Shown here piece by piece: positions 34,690 to 43,876 of a stretch of 64,000 nucleotides of DNA (positions are counted from its first letter, which is position 1; each line of letters opens with the position of its first letter). A program made the translations under genes and the position numbers. Source of the stretch: Flavobacterium flavigenum (GTDB lineage: Bacteria > Bacteroidota > Bacteroidia > Flavobacteriales > Flavobacteriaceae); assembly GCF_027111255.2 (NCBI RefSeq), contig NZ_CP114285.2:930001-994000 (forward strand). The letters run 5' to 3'. The notes beneath the pieces were generated by a model that saw nothing but the letters and a program-made list of their open reading frames with translations, ran no database searches and was not told where the DNA came from.

Positions 34690-36831
34690 ATGAAAAATTT
34701 TCAAGATGACAAACAACGCGATTTGTCTATAAACAAATCAGACGGAACCAACAAATTCCTGACTACCGATCAGGGTGTCCGAATTAATGACGATAATAAT
34801 TCGCTTAAAGCGGGCGAAAGAGGCCCTTCCCTATTAGAGGATTTCATTTTAAGAGAAAAAATCACCCATTTTGACCATGAACGTATTCCGGAAAGAGTAG
34901 TTCACGCACGTGGCTCAGGAGCACATGGCTTTTTTGAAGTCACCAATCCAATTCCAGAATTGACAAAAGCTGGTTTTTTAAAAGAAGCCGGAATTAAGAC
35001 TCCCGTTTTTGCAAGATTTTCTACCGTTGCCGGTTCTCGCGGATCTACTGACCTTGCAAGGGATGTTAGAGGATTTGCTGTTAAATTTTACACACAGGAA
35101 GGTGTTTATGACCTGGTTGGAAACAATATTCCCGTATTTTTTATTCAGGACGCATCAAAATTCCCGGATCTCGTTCATGCAGTAAAACCTGAGCCACACA
35201 ACGAAATGCCTCAAGCCGCGTCTGCACATGACACATTTTGGGATTTTATATCTTTAATGCCGGAATCAATGCACATGATTATGTGGGCAATGTCTGATCG
35301 GGCGATTCCAAGAAGCTATCGTATGATGGAAGGTTTTGGAGTTCATACCTTTAGATTGATAAATGAAGCTAATGAATCTACTTTTGTAAAATTTCATTGG
35401 AAACCAAAATTAGGAACCCACGCTGTAGCCTGGGATGAAGCACAAAAAATTTCTGGTAAGAATCCGGATTTTCACAGAGAAGATTTATGGCAGGCAATAG
35501 AAATGGGTAATTTTCCTGAATGGGAATTAGGCGTCCAGGTAATCCCATCAGAGGATGAAAACAAATATGAATTTGATTTACTTGACCCAACAAAAATTGT
35601 TCCCGAAGAACTAGTTCCGGTTACTATTGTTGGAAGAATGGTACTGAATAAAAATCCCGATAATTTCTTTGCAGAAACAGAACAGATTGCTTTTCATCCT
35701 GGACATGTTGTTCCCGGAATTGATTTCTCTAATGACCCATTGTTACAAGGAAGATTATTTTCTTACACAGATACACAGCTTACCAGATTAGGCGGGCCAA
35801 ATTTTCATGAAATTCCAATTAACAGAAGCGTTGCTCCCGTTCATAATAATCAGCGTGATGGGTTTATGCGTCAGGAAGTTAATAAAGGCCGTGTAAGTTA
35901 TCATCCGAATTCACTAGGCGGCGGATGTCCGTATCAGGCTCAAATTGCCGAAGGCGGATTTTCTAGTTTTAACGAACGTATTGAAGCACACAAGGTGAGA
36001 GAAAGAAGCGAGAGTTTTGCAGATCACTTCGGTCAGGCAAAATTATTCTTTAACAGCCAGACCCCTGAAGAAAAAAGCCATATCGTAAAAGCGCTTCGTT
36101 TTGAACTTGGTAAAGTAGAAACTACTGCTATCAGAGTAAGAATGCTAGGACTTCTTTCGCAAGTGGATGCACAATTAGCTGAAAAAGTCGCATTAGGTTT
36201 AGGGGCTTCTGTACCTCCAATACCTGAATTTCCTGCTAATAAAGGAGTTTCTCCGGAAAACGAAGGCGGAAATCAGGAACCTAAAACGGTTGAATCCTCT
36301 GTTAGTGTATCAGAAGCATTAAGTATGGTTAAAAACCCAACTAACTCACCTACAATCGAATCCCGAAAAGTTGCTATACTTTGCTCAGACGGAGTTTCTG
36401 AGGCTGCAGTAATGAATATCAAAAGTGCCCTTAAAAAGCAAGGCGCAAAAGGATGTGTGATTGCCCCACATTTAGGATCTGTTCTTACGGACTCTGATGG
36501 AGCACTTGCTGCTGAATTTAGTTTCCTAACGGCATCATCAGTTTTATTTGATGCAGTGTATGTGCCTCACGGAATTGGACTTAATGTTTTAGCAGAAAAT
36601 GATGATGCCCTGGAATATCTTAATGATGCATACAAACATTGCAAGGTTATAGGAGCTGACGGAGAAGCATCTGAATTATTGAGCGCAACCACTTTTGCAT
36701 CAAAACTAACAAATGATGATCCCGGAATTATTATTACCAGCGAAGTAGGATCTGAAGCATTTGCCCAGGAATTTATCGATGCAATGGCAATGCACCGTTT
36801 CTGGGATCGTGAACCAAACTTATATATTTAA
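34690..36831 (+). CDS. katE: Large-subunit catalase (KatE type, with DJ-1/PfpI-like C-terminus)
   Basis: The 713-residue haem enzyme breaks down hydrogen peroxide. The essential distal His is H72 in RVVHARGSGAHG, the Asn is in YDLVGNNIPVFFIQD, and the proximal haem-ligand Tyr lies in GRLFSYTDTQLTRLGGPN. The extra C-terminal region (about 565-713, RKVAILCSDGVSEAAVMNIK, DAVYVPHGIG) is the DJ-1/class-I amidotransferase-like domain that marks large clade-2 catalases. A ferritin-like gene follows after 15 bases, so hydrogen peroxide removal and a ferritin-like protein are produced together. Confidence 0.96.
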   Translation: MKNFQDDKQRDLSINKSDGTNKFLTTDQGVRINDDNNSLKAGERGPSLLEDFILREKITHFDHERIPERVVHARGSGAHGFFEVTNPIPELTKAGFLKEAGIKTPVFARFSTVAGSRGSTDLARDVRGFAVKFYTQEGVYDLVGNNIPVFFIQDASKFPDLVHAVKPEPHNEMPQAASAHDTFWDFISLMPESMHMIMWAMSDRAIPRSYRMMEGFGVHTFRLINEANESTFVKFHWKPKLGTHAVAWDEAQKISGKNPDFHREDLWQAIEMGNFPEWELGVQVIPSEDENKYEFDLLDPTKIVPEELVPVTIVGRMVLNKNPDNFFAETEQIAFHPGHVVPGIDFSNDPLLQGRLFSYTDTQLTRLGGPNFHEIPINRSVAPVHNNQRDGFMRQEVNKGRVSYHPNSLGGGCPYQAQIAEGGFSSFNERIEAHKVRERSESFADHFGQAKLFFNSQTPEEKSHIVKALRFELGKVETTAIRVRMLGLLSQVDAQLAEKVALGLGASVPPIPEFPANKGVSPENEGGNQEPKTVESSVSVSEALSMVKNPTNSPTIESRKVAILCSDGVSEAAVMNIKSALKKQGAKGCVIAPHLGSVLTDSDGALAAEFSFLTASSVLFDAVYVPHGIGLNVLAENDDALEYLNDAYKHCKVIGADGEASELLSATTFASKLTNDDPGIIITSEVGSEAFAQEFIDAMAMHRFWDREPNLYI

Positions 36832-36846
36832 TTAAAAAAAACAACC

Positions 36847-37446
36847 ATGAAAAATTCAGAAAAACAAGGTCAGACAAATGCGACCCAAGGAAAAGCAACT
36901 GAAACAAAAGCTATAAAAAATAATGACAAAGCAAATATTGTAGCACCAGCCGCTGATGCAGCAACCGAATTAAAAGAACTTTTTGTTGACAGCCTGAAAG
37001 ATATTTACTGGGCAGAGAACGCACTTGTTGTCGCACTGCCAAAAATGGCTGCTAATGCGAGTTCTCCGGGACTTGGAAGCGCAATTTTAGAACATCTTGA
37101 CATAACTCAGCTTCAGGTCGAAAGGCTGAAACAAGTTTTCGACCTTTTAGGCGAAAAAGCCGAAGGGAAAAAATGCGAAGCTATGGCCGGATTACTCAAA
37201 GAAGGCGACAGTATTCTTGAAGAAACAACCCCGGGACCTGTTAGGGATGCTGGTATTATTGCTGCTTCCCAAAAAATTGAACATTATGAAATAGCTACAT
37301 ACGGAACGTTGGTTGCTTTTGCAAAAACACTCGGAGAAAATGATGCTGCAAAACTATTAACACAAACACTTGCAGAAGAAAAAGAGGCAGATTGTATACT
37401 TAACGATGTTGCTTTAAATGTTGTAAATATGGTAGCAGCTGAGTAA
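36847..37446 (+). CDS. Ferritin-like DUF892 protein (YciE/YciF type)
   Basis: The 199-residue protein has a disordered Lys/Thr-rich start (residues 1-35) and then a four-helix ferritin-like domain (about 42-195). The domain reads ELKELFVDSLKDIYWAENAL, ILEHLDITQLQVERLKQVF, CEAMAGLLKEG, SQKIEHYEIATYGTLVAFA and LLTQTLAEEKEADCILN. Glu and His residues on these helices (EHLD, KIEHYE, EEKEAD) could bind a di-metal site. YciF-type proteins are stress-induced in other bacteria. It is probably co-transcribed with catalase and is followed by a strong terminator. Confidence 0.93.
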   Translation: MKNSEKQGQTNATQGKATETKAIKNNDKANIVAPAADAATELKELFVDSLKDIYWAENALVVALPKMAANASSPGLGSAILEHLDITQLQVERLKQVFDLLGEKAEGKKCEAMAGLLKEGDSILEETTPGPVRDAGIIAASQKIEHYEIATYGTLVAFAKTLGENDAAKLLTQTLAEEKEADCILNDVALNVVNMVAAE

Positions 37447-37487
37447 TACTATTTATTTTAAATTATTTAATATCAATTTTATTAGAA

Positions 37488-37517
37488 AAACATCTGTTAT
37501 AACGACAGATGTTTTTT
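37488..37517 (+). terminator. Terminator of the catalase/DUF892 unit
   Basis: A 10-base perfect stem (AAACATCTGT / ACAGATGTTT) with a 7-base loop is followed by T residues. Confidence 0.9.
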
Positions 37518-37544
37518 GTATTTATTATATAATTTGTTTTTGTT

Positions 37545-38036
37545 ATGTATAAAACTGCTTTACATCCTCTGGTAGATAATTCCAGCAAAATATTGATTCT
37601 CGGAACAATGCCCGGCGATCAGTCTATCGCTAAACAACAATTTTACGGTAATAAAGGAAACCATTTCTGGAAAATCATGTTTACTATTTTTAATGAAGAT
37701 TACAGCCAGTCTTATGAGGACCGAAAAATCTTTTTGAAAAAACATAAAATTGCCCTCTGGAATGTTTTAGCATCCTGTGTGAGGGAAGGAAGCAGCGATT
37801 CTAAAATAACCAATGAAACAGTAAATGATTTTTTAAATTTTCATAAACAATATCCAAACATTCAGTATGTGTTTTTTGAAAGTAAATCGGCAGCTAAATT
37901 TTTCCATAAATATACAACTCCACGAGCAGGTATATCTTATCACACCCTTCCCTCAACCAGTGGCTTAAATGCAGGAATCTCATTCGATCAAAAAGTCGAA
38001 ATGTGGAAAATTGTAGCAAAAACAGCAAATGATTGA
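37545..38036 (+). CDS. DNA-deoxyinosine (hypoxanthine) glycosylase, uracil-DNA glycosylase superfamily
   Basis: The 163-residue repair enzyme opens HPLVDNSSKILILGTMPGDQSI, the phosphate/uracil-pocket motif of this family. It continues with QFYGNKGNHFWKIM, which has the Asn used in the hypoxanthine-DNA glycosylase group in place of the Asp of classical enzymes. The C-terminal motif is LPSTSGLNAG. It removes deaminated bases from DNA. It stands between the catalase unit and an MscS channel. Length is typical. Confidence 0.9.
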   Translation: MYKTALHPLVDNSSKILILGTMPGDQSIAKQQFYGNKGNHFWKIMFTIFNEDYSQSYEDRKIFLKKHKIALWNVLASCVREGSSDSKITNETVNDFLNFHKQYPNIQYVFFESKSAAKFFHKYTTPRAGISYHTLPSTSGLNAGISFDQKVEMWKIVAKTAND

Positions 38037-38075
38037 AGCTAAATTAGATTGAAATTTTATTAAAAGGAATAATCT

Positions 38076-38085
38076 AATTATATAA
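38076..38085 (+). promoter_or_regulatory. AATTATATAA element upstream of mscS-like gene
   Basis: An exact copy of the ten-base element lies 81 bases before the ATG at 38166. The upstream GTAA is not conserved here (TTAA, 12-base spacer). Confidence 0.25.
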
Positions 38086-38165
38086 ATAAATTGTTTTATA
38101 GTGTAAAAATTCTCATTTGTGCCTTTAATACTTTTAATCATAATGAAATAATTAATGTGAATTTT

Positions 38166-38969
38166 ATGGAAGAGTTTTTCAGGGATATTATAAATCATAT
38201 AAAGGGATATTATAACAATATTGTTGACCTTACACCAAAATTACTACTGGCTGTTGCTGTCATTTTAATTTCATGGTTTATTGCATCACGTGTCAGGGGA
38301 TTTGCAGACAGAAGATTAAAAATCAGAATGCATGACCCATTATTGGCAACTTTTATTGCAAATCTTCTTAAAGCAGTTCTTATTATAATTGGCTTCCTGT
38401 TTATGTTTCGTGTTATCGGACTTACGGGTGTAGCACAAAGTATTCTTGCCGGAGCCGGAATATCAGCTTTTATCATTGGGTTTGCCCTCAGGGATATTGG
38501 TGAGAATTTTTTAGCCGGTATTTTACTGGCATTCAAAAGACCATTTTCTGTAGGGGATATAATTGAAACTAATGGCGTAAAAGGGAAAGTAGTAGCCCTT
38601 AATTTACGTGATACCCAAATAAAAAGCGCCAGCAAAAACATTTATGTGCCGAACGCCCTTTTAATAAAAAACACACTCATTAATTTTAATAGCGATGGAT
38701 ATTTACTGCAGGATTTTACCATTGGACTTGAATATGGTTCTGATTACAGAAAAGCCTTAAGCTTAATTACCGAAGTATTAAAAAAAGATAGTGAAATCGT
38801 AGATAAGGATTATTTTAATTCGGCTGTAGTTTCCGGCATTACAGGAAATACCGTTCAGATTAATGTGAGATACTGGGTAAAAACAGATCTTTCTATAAGT
38901 GAGCATCTGTCAGAAATGATTATTAAGGTTACAGAAATGCTGAAAGAAAACGGATTTAATATTAAATAA
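38166..38969 (+). CDS. MscS-family mechanosensitive ion channel
   Basis: The start at 38166 (MEEFFRDIINHIKGYY) is preferred to the open frame from 38091, whose extra 25 residues do not look native. The roughly 267-residue protein has three membrane helices. The third is the glycine/alanine-rich pore helix (GVAQSILAGAGISAFIIGFALRDIGENFLAG), followed by the beta domain (KRPFSVGDIIETNGVKGKV) and the alpha/beta domain. It opens under membrane tension to release solutes in osmotic downshock. It is a single gene ending at a long bidirectional terminator. Confidence 0.95.
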   Translation: MEEFFRDIINHIKGYYNNIVDLTPKLLLAVAVILISWFIASRVRGFADRRLKIRMHDPLLATFIANLLKAVLIIIGFLFMFRVIGLTGVAQSILAGAGISAFIIGFALRDIGENFLAGILLAFKRPFSVGDIIETNGVKGKVVALNLRDTQIKSASKNIYVPNALLIKNTLINFNSDGYLLQDFTIGLEYGSDYRKALSLITEVLKKDSEIVDKDYFNSAVVSGITGNTVQINVRYWVKTDLSISEHLSEMIIKVTEMLKENGFNIK

Positions 38970-38992
38970 ATTATGGATTATATACATATAAT

Positions 38993-39029
38993 AAATCCTA
39001 ATTCTAAAGATGATTTAGAATTAGGATTT
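38993..39029. terminator. Bidirectional terminator between mscS-like and alcohol dehydrogenase genes
   Basis: A 16-base perfect stem (AAATCCTAATTCTAAA and its complement) with loop GATGA separates the convergent genes. T runs lie on both sides. Confidence 0.95.
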
Positions 39030-39044
39030 TATTTTTGATACAAA

Positions 39045-40214
39045 CTATTGCCATGGATCTAATACAACTTTCACACAGCCGTCTTCTCTTTTCTTAAAAA
39101 TATCATAAGCATGAGAAATTTCAGATAAGGGCAATCGGTGTGTAATAATATCATCCAGTTTTACTTTGCCCTGAACTACATATTCTAAAAGCTTATCGAT
39201 ATGTTTATGGGCAGGAGCCTGGCCACCTTTAAGAACTATTCCTTTGTCAAAAAACTGGCCAATAGGGAAATTATCATAATTTACCCCATAAACACCTAAT
39301 ACGGAAACAATACCGCTACGTCTCACAGCACTCATACAGGCCTCAAGAACTTTAGTAGACCCTTTTTCAAAATTTACTGTAGCTTTTACACGATCAGCAA
39401 AACTACGATCTGGCTCGAAACCAACTGCATCAATACACACGTCTGCTCCACGGCCTTGTGTAAGCGCCCGAATTTGCTCTACTACATCTTTTGCGCCATC
39501 TTCCCAAAGTATTGTTGTAGCTCCTGTTGTTGCTTTTGCTTTGTCGAGTCGAAATTGTAAGGTATCTACAATAATAACCTGACCAGCTCCGCGAAGCCAG
39601 GCACTTTTGGCAGCCATTAATCCCACAGGACCGGATCCAAATATGGCTACAGTCTCCCCTCCTTTCACCTCTCCCCAGTCTACTCCTGTATATCCGGTTG
39701 GAAAAATATCAGTCAGGAAAAGCACTTCTTCGTCTGTCAGATTCTCAGGAACGATTCTGGGACCATAGTTGGCATATGGTACCCGAACATATTGTGCCTG
39801 ACCTCCATCATACCCGCCGTATAAATCGGTATAGCCAAAAAGTGCACCTCCTTTTTCCGTCAATATTCCTCCTTCTGGTCCATAATTTTCAGGGTTGCTA
39901 TGCTCGCAATTTCCCGGCACATCATGATTACAGAAAAAACAATTTCCGCATGCAATTGGAAAAGGGACTACAACCCGGTCTCCCCTTTTAAGATGGGTAA
40001 CGGCAGAACCTGTTTCTTCTACTATTCCCATAAACTCGTGTCCCAGAACCATTGGCCTTGGCTGGGGGAAACCTCCTGAATAAATATGCAAATCAGATCC
40101 GCAAATTGCAGTTGAAGTTACCTTTAAAATAATATCATCTTTCTCTTTTAGTTTAGGATCATCTACTGTATCATATTTAATCGATCCCGGTCCGTGTATG
40201 ACTGCTGCTTTCAT
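39045..40214 (-). CDS. Zinc-dependent alcohol/formaldehyde dehydrogenase
   Basis: This 389-residue medium-chain dehydrogenase has the catalytic zinc Cys in AICGSDLHIYSG and the His/Glu in LGHEFMGIVEETG. The structural zinc loop is CGNCFFCNHDVPGNC and the NAD-binding motif is VAIFGSGPVGLMA. The long form with PRIVPENLTDEEVLFLTDIFPTGYTG resembles glutathione-independent formaldehyde dehydrogenases. It oxidises an alcohol or aldehyde with NAD. It is a single minus-strand gene in an otherwise plus-strand stress region. Confidence 0.93.
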   Translation of the reverse strand: MKAAVIHGPGSIKYDTVDDPKLKEKDDIILKVTSTAICGSDLHIYSGGFPQPRPMVLGHEFMGIVEETGSAVTHLKRGDRVVVPFPIACGNCFFCNHDVPGNCEHSNPENYGPEGGILTEKGGALFGYTDLYGGYDGGQAQYVRVPYANYGPRIVPENLTDEEVLFLTDIFPTGYTGVDWGEVKGGETVAIFGSGPVGLMAAKSAWLRGAGQVIIVDTLQFRLDKAKATTGATTILWEDGAKDVVEQIRALTQGRGADVCIDAVGFEPDRSFADRVKATVNFEKGSTKVLEACMSAVRRSGIVSVLGVYGVNYDNFPIGQFFDKGIVLKGGQAPAHKHIDKLLEYVVQGKVKLDDIITHRLPLSEISHAYDIFKKREDGCVKVVLDPWQ

Positions 40215-40440
40215 ATTATATTTATTAAAAATTAGGATCGTAAGTAACTATTATTAAATATGTTAGTTTTACATTATTTATCACAACTCTTACATTAAAT
40301 ACACAATGGCAATCCTATAAAATTTCAAAATAAAATTGTAAGAATTCAATACTCATGCACAGTAGCTTTGATATTGTTTGCCTTAACAAACTTTAAAAAA
40401 AGGCCTTTTAATTGAAAATTTTTATTTTAAAAATTACATT

Positions 40441-42021
40441 ATGGATTCAGAAAACACATTAAAAAACTCCAGCATAACTTCGGGTGAAAATGTTTCATTT
40501 TGGATTGATTCTTCGCCTATCATTTCTGGCGATAAGCCAAATAAGGATATTCACACAGAAGTACTTATTATTGGAGGCGGAATTGCCGGGCTAACCACAG
40601 CTTATAAATTGCTCAAAGCAGGAAAAAAAGCAGTAATTGTTGAAGACGGTTTCATTGGCAGCGGCGAAACCGGACGTACAACAGCCCATTTGACCTGTGC
40701 CTTAGATGACCGTTATTACTTTCTCGAAAACACTTTTGGAGAAGCAGCAGCAAAACTAGCTGCCGAAAGTCATGCTGCAGCTATAGATGAAATCGAAAAA
40801 ATTGTTGATGATTTAAATATCAACTGTTCTTTTAAAAGAGTAAACGGCTATTTATTTCTTCATCCTACTGACAAAGAAGAAAACTTAGAAAAGGAATTTA
40901 ACGCTACACAAAGAGCTGGATTGAAAACTGCTTTACTAAAAGGAATTCCTGCATTAGCAAATTGTGAACAACAATCGTGCGTAGCTTTTAGCAATCAGGC
41001 GCAGTTTCATGTATTACACTATCTAAAAAGGCTCACTGATGCTGTTATTTCGCTTGGCGGAATCATCTATACCGAAGCCCATGCAGAAAATATAACGAGA
41101 AAGGGAGCTAAAGTAAATGGCTTTACTTTTTCGGCAGATCATATTGTTGTAGCCACAAATACCCCGATTAATGATATTTTGACCATGCATACGAAACAGC
41201 ACGCATACAGAACGTATGTAATTGCCGGTAAAGTTCAAAAAGGCACACTTCCCTATTCCCTTTGGTGGGACACGGGAGATCAGGAATCAAAATGGGTTTC
41301 GCAGCCTTATCACTATGTGCGCCTGGAAAGCTTTGATGATAATTATGACTTGCTGATATCTGGAGGTGAAGACCATAAAACAGGTCAGGCAGATGAAGAA
41401 AACATTCCTGAAGCAGCGCGCTATGACAGACTAGAGGCATGGACAAGAAATTATTTTCCAATGTTGGAAGATGATCTTACTTACAGATGGTCAGGTCAGG
41501 TAATGGAACCAGTCGATTCATTAGGTTTTATGGGGAAAAATCCTGGCGACGACAATATCTATATTATTACCGGTGATTCCGGAAATGGCATGACACATAC
41601 AACAATTGGTGCTATGATTATTTGCGACAGCATTATGGGCATTAAAAACAAATGGGAAGATTTATATAATCCGTCAAGAATTACTTTGAAAACCACAGGT
41701 GATTTTGTCAAAGAAGCCGGTAATATGGCTTCGCATTACCTGGACTGGATACGTGGATCCGATTTGGATAACACAGCAGATTTGCCAGCCGGCGAAGGCG
41801 CCATAATTAACTCCGGTTTAAAGAAAATTGCAGTGTACCGTGATTATGACAATGCCTTAAAAGTCTTTTCTGCAGTTTGTCCTCATCTTGGGTGTGTGGT
41901 ACAATGGAACAATGATGAAAAATCTTTCGACTGCCCGTGCCACGGTTCCCGATTTGATTCGGAAGGAACCGTAATCAATGGTCCGGCACAAGGAGATTTA
42001 TCCAAAATTCATATTAAATAA
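40441..42021 (+). CDS. FAD-dependent oxidoreductase with C-terminal Rieske domain
   Basis: The 526-residue protein begins with a D-amino-acid-oxidase-like FAD fold (residues about 35-395). Its dinucleotide motif is LIIGGGIAGLTTAYKLLKAGK and a late FAD motif is ITGDSGNGMTHTTIGAM. The C-terminal domain (about 445-526) is a [2Fe-2S] Rieske cluster with CPHLGC and CPCHGS as ligands. This joined architecture is widespread and its substrate is unknown. It would transfer electrons from an amine or similar donor through FAD to the cluster. It is a single gene with a 226-base upstream region. Confidence 0.93.
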   Translation: MDSENTLKNSSITSGENVSFWIDSSPIISGDKPNKDIHTEVLIIGGGIAGLTTAYKLLKAGKKAVIVEDGFIGSGETGRTTAHLTCALDDRYYFLENTFGEAAAKLAAESHAAAIDEIEKIVDDLNINCSFKRVNGYLFLHPTDKEENLEKEFNATQRAGLKTALLKGIPALANCEQQSCVAFSNQAQFHVLHYLKRLTDAVISLGGIIYTEAHAENITRKGAKVNGFTFSADHIVVATNTPINDILTMHTKQHAYRTYVIAGKVQKGTLPYSLWWDTGDQESKWVSQPYHYVRLESFDDNYDLLISGGEDHKTGQADEENIPEAARYDRLEAWTRNYFPMLEDDLTYRWSGQVMEPVDSLGFMGKNPGDDNIYIITGDSGNGMTHTTIGAMIICDSIMGIKNKWEDLYNPSRITLKTTGDFVKEAGNMASHYLDWIRGSDLDNTADLPAGEGAIINSGLKKIAVYRDYDNALKVFSAVCPHLGCVVQWNNDEKSFDCPCHGSRFDSEGTVINGPAQGDLSKIHIK

Positions 42022-42439
42022 ATGCTGAAATTATGCTATTTGCAACGTTAATTTGGTAAAAAAAAAACATTCTTCTGTTGAACATATTACAGGAAATATT
42101 GCTCATTTTTTCTGCAGCATCGGAGTTACGCTGCATCATTATTCATCAATTGATTTTATTGGGAAGGTCATGCTAAAGATTCAAATAAAAACAAAAGCAC
42201 AAATCCTCAAATATTATAAAGATAATTATGTGGGGATGCAGAATAGATATCTGATCTTTAAAAAACAATATAAATCGAATACATAATTTCTATATCTCTA
42301 ACGTAATTACAAAAAATGTAAATTATATAATTCTTAAAAATCGTTTTGTAAGAAATAGCAAACATTTAAATCTATTTTTGTGGGATTCAAGTACAAATAA
42401 AACCATTTAAAGATTTAAACAAACGTAATAAAAGAGAAA
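42022..42439 (+). promoter_or_regulatory. Intergenic region with promoter for the cytidylyltransferase-like gene
   Basis: A promoter-like pair TTG (42346-42348) and TATTTTTG (42373-42380) lies 60 bases before the ATG at 42440; the 24-base spacer is somewhat long. AATTATATAA is at 42321-42330. A 77-codon frame from TTG at 42053 is not convincing as a gene. Confidence 0.5.
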
Positions 42440-42880
42440 ATGAAATTAAATAAAACAACAACCGGAATTACATTTAGTGCATTTGATTTATTACATGCAG
42501 GTCATGTGAGAATGCTTGAAGAAGCAAAACAGCATTGTGACTATTTAATTGTAGGATTACAAACCGATCCAACGCTGGACAGACCAGAAAAAAATAAGCC
42601 AACGCAATCTGTTGTTGAGCGCTACATACAGCTCAAAGGCTGCAAATTTGTTGATGAAATTATTCCATACGCTACTGAACAGGATCTTCTGGATATATTG
42701 CAGGCACTTCCTGTTGATGTAAGGATTCTGGGAGAAGAATATAGAAATAAAAATTTTACAGGCCGTGATTATTGCGAAAAAATGGAAATCAAACTTGTTT
42801 TCAATAAACGTAATCATCGCTTCTCAAGCAGCGGACTCAGAAAAGAAGTATATGAACGTGAATGCCTAAAATTAGTCTGA
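42440..42880 (+). CDS. Cytidylyltransferase-family nucleotidyltransferase
   Basis: The 146-residue enzyme has the nucleotidyltransferase signatures: ITFSAFDLLHAGHVRMLEEA, with HxGH for nucleotide binding, and RFSSSGLRKEV, corresponding to the ISSTxxR motif. It resembles glycerol-3-phosphate cytidylyltransferase (TagD) in length and layout. Bacteroidota have no teichoic acids, so the product is more likely a CDP-activated sugar alcohol or another activated precursor. It is a single gene, followed 98 bases later by the PncC-type gene. Confidence 0.9.
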   Translation: MKLNKTTTGITFSAFDLLHAGHVRMLEEAKQHCDYLIVGLQTDPTLDRPEKNKPTQSVVERYIQLKGCKFVDEIIPYATEQDLLDILQALPVDVRILGEEYRNKNFTGRDYCEKMEIKLVFNKRNHRFSSSGLRKEVYERECLKLV

Positions 42881-42978
42881 TTATGATACATCCGGACACC
42901 GAAATACGCTTTATAAACTAAGAAAAAGGTAAAATATGTTCCTTAGCAGCGAGTATTAATAATATAAACTAAAATCAT

Positions 42979-43461
42979 ATGCCTTCAGATATTGTGATGA
43001 GATGCAGTAAAGCAATTGCAGCAAAAGGATGGAATATTGCTTTTGCAGAAAGCGCTACTGCCGGCAGAATGAGCGCAGAATTTTCAATGACTTCTTATTC
43101 AGGAGAAATTTTGCGTGGCGGTATTGTTTGCTATGATGTATTTGTAAAGGAACAAATCTTAAATGTTCCCCACATAACTATTGAAAAATACACTCCGGAG
43201 TCAGCAGAAGTCACGCAGTTACTGGCACAGCAGGCAGCCAAAATATTCAATTCAAAAATAACAGTCGGCATCACCGGATTAACAAGTCCTGGAGGCAGTG
43301 AAACTGAAGAAAAGCCCGTAGGCACCATTTTCTTTTACATCATAACTCCCACTGAAAAAATAAGTCATAGAGAAATTTTTCAGGGAACTCCGGAAGAAAT
43401 AGTATCAAAAACAATTGACAAAACAGCAAATCTTATTATGGACAGTATTGCCGGTTTATAA
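42979..43461 (+). CDS. pncC: CinA C-terminal-type nicotinamide-nucleotide amidohydrolase
   Basis: The 160-residue protein is the stand-alone CinA C-terminal domain: NIAFAESATAGRMSAEFSM holds the active-site Ser, GGIVCYDVFVKEQIL is the next conserved block, and VGITGLTSPGGSETEEKPVGTIFF is the substrate-pocket loop. PncC removes the amide from NMN to recycle NAD. The gene ends just before a terminator. Short copies like this often accompany stress genes; the present neighbours agree with that. Confidence 0.9.
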   Translation: MPSDIVMRCSKAIAAKGWNIAFAESATAGRMSAEFSMTSYSGEILRGGIVCYDVFVKEQILNVPHITIEKYTPESAEVTQLLAQQAAKIFNSKITVGITGLTSPGGSETEEKPVGTIFFYIITPTEKISHREIFQGTPEEIVSKTIDKTANLIMDSIAGL

Positions 43462-43468
43462 CTTCAAT

Positions 43469-43511
43469 AAAAAGCTGTAATCTTCATTCCATATAAAGTT
43501 TACAGCTTTTT
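43469..43511 (+). terminator. Terminator after pncC
   Basis: A 12-base stem (AAAAAGCTGTAA / TTACAGCTTTTT) with an internal loop of about 19 bases ends in T residues. Confidence 0.8.
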
Positions 43512-43838
43512 ACTTAAATTCTACGCATATAGTCGAAGTGACTAAAAATGATTACAAAACCTTCATTCCACCGGCTATTGAAAAACTGGCACGGCAAATT
43601 GATGAGATCAACTTTTTGTTTCTGATTGATACCAGGATTAAAAAATTTACAACTGCTACCTTGATTGAATAGGCTATCATTGCCACTGAAAGTTTAGGAA
43701 AATAGAACAAAGCTTCAATCGTAACAGATTCTGATAACGACATTTCTTTCATTAATAAATTCAGTTATATCGCCACTTGGAGAATTTTAAGGTTATAAAA
43801 AAGAATTCTTTAATGAAGCGTTAAACTGAATCCATGAC
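43511..43838 (+). pseudogene. Remnant of a STAS/SpoIIAA-like gene
   Basis: The frame through 43532 reads VEVTKNDYKTFIPPAIEKLA, then QIDEINFLFLIDTRIKKFTT and, after a stop, SLGK and KASIVTDSDNDIS. This matches the SpoIIAA-like (STAS/SEC14) domain family, which typically reads 'EVTKEDYKKVLIPALEEK...LLYVLGEFKGFT...KIAVVTDSDW'. In-frame stops occur at 43670 (TAG), 43703 (TAG) and 43796 (TAA). A frameshift then leads to GYKKEFFNEALN, ended by TGA where the family has Trp. No start codon remains. The gene is dead. Intact relatives are usually about 120 residues. Confidence 0.8.
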
Positions 43839-43876
43839 AACCAAATCAAACAAATAACTAGTTAAAATATTAGATT

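Noticed and set aside
42053..42286. 77-codon open frame starting with TTG
   Set aside because: No recognisable domain, low-complexity Lys/Ile-rich composition typical of AT-rich non-coding DNA, and no promoter directly upstream.
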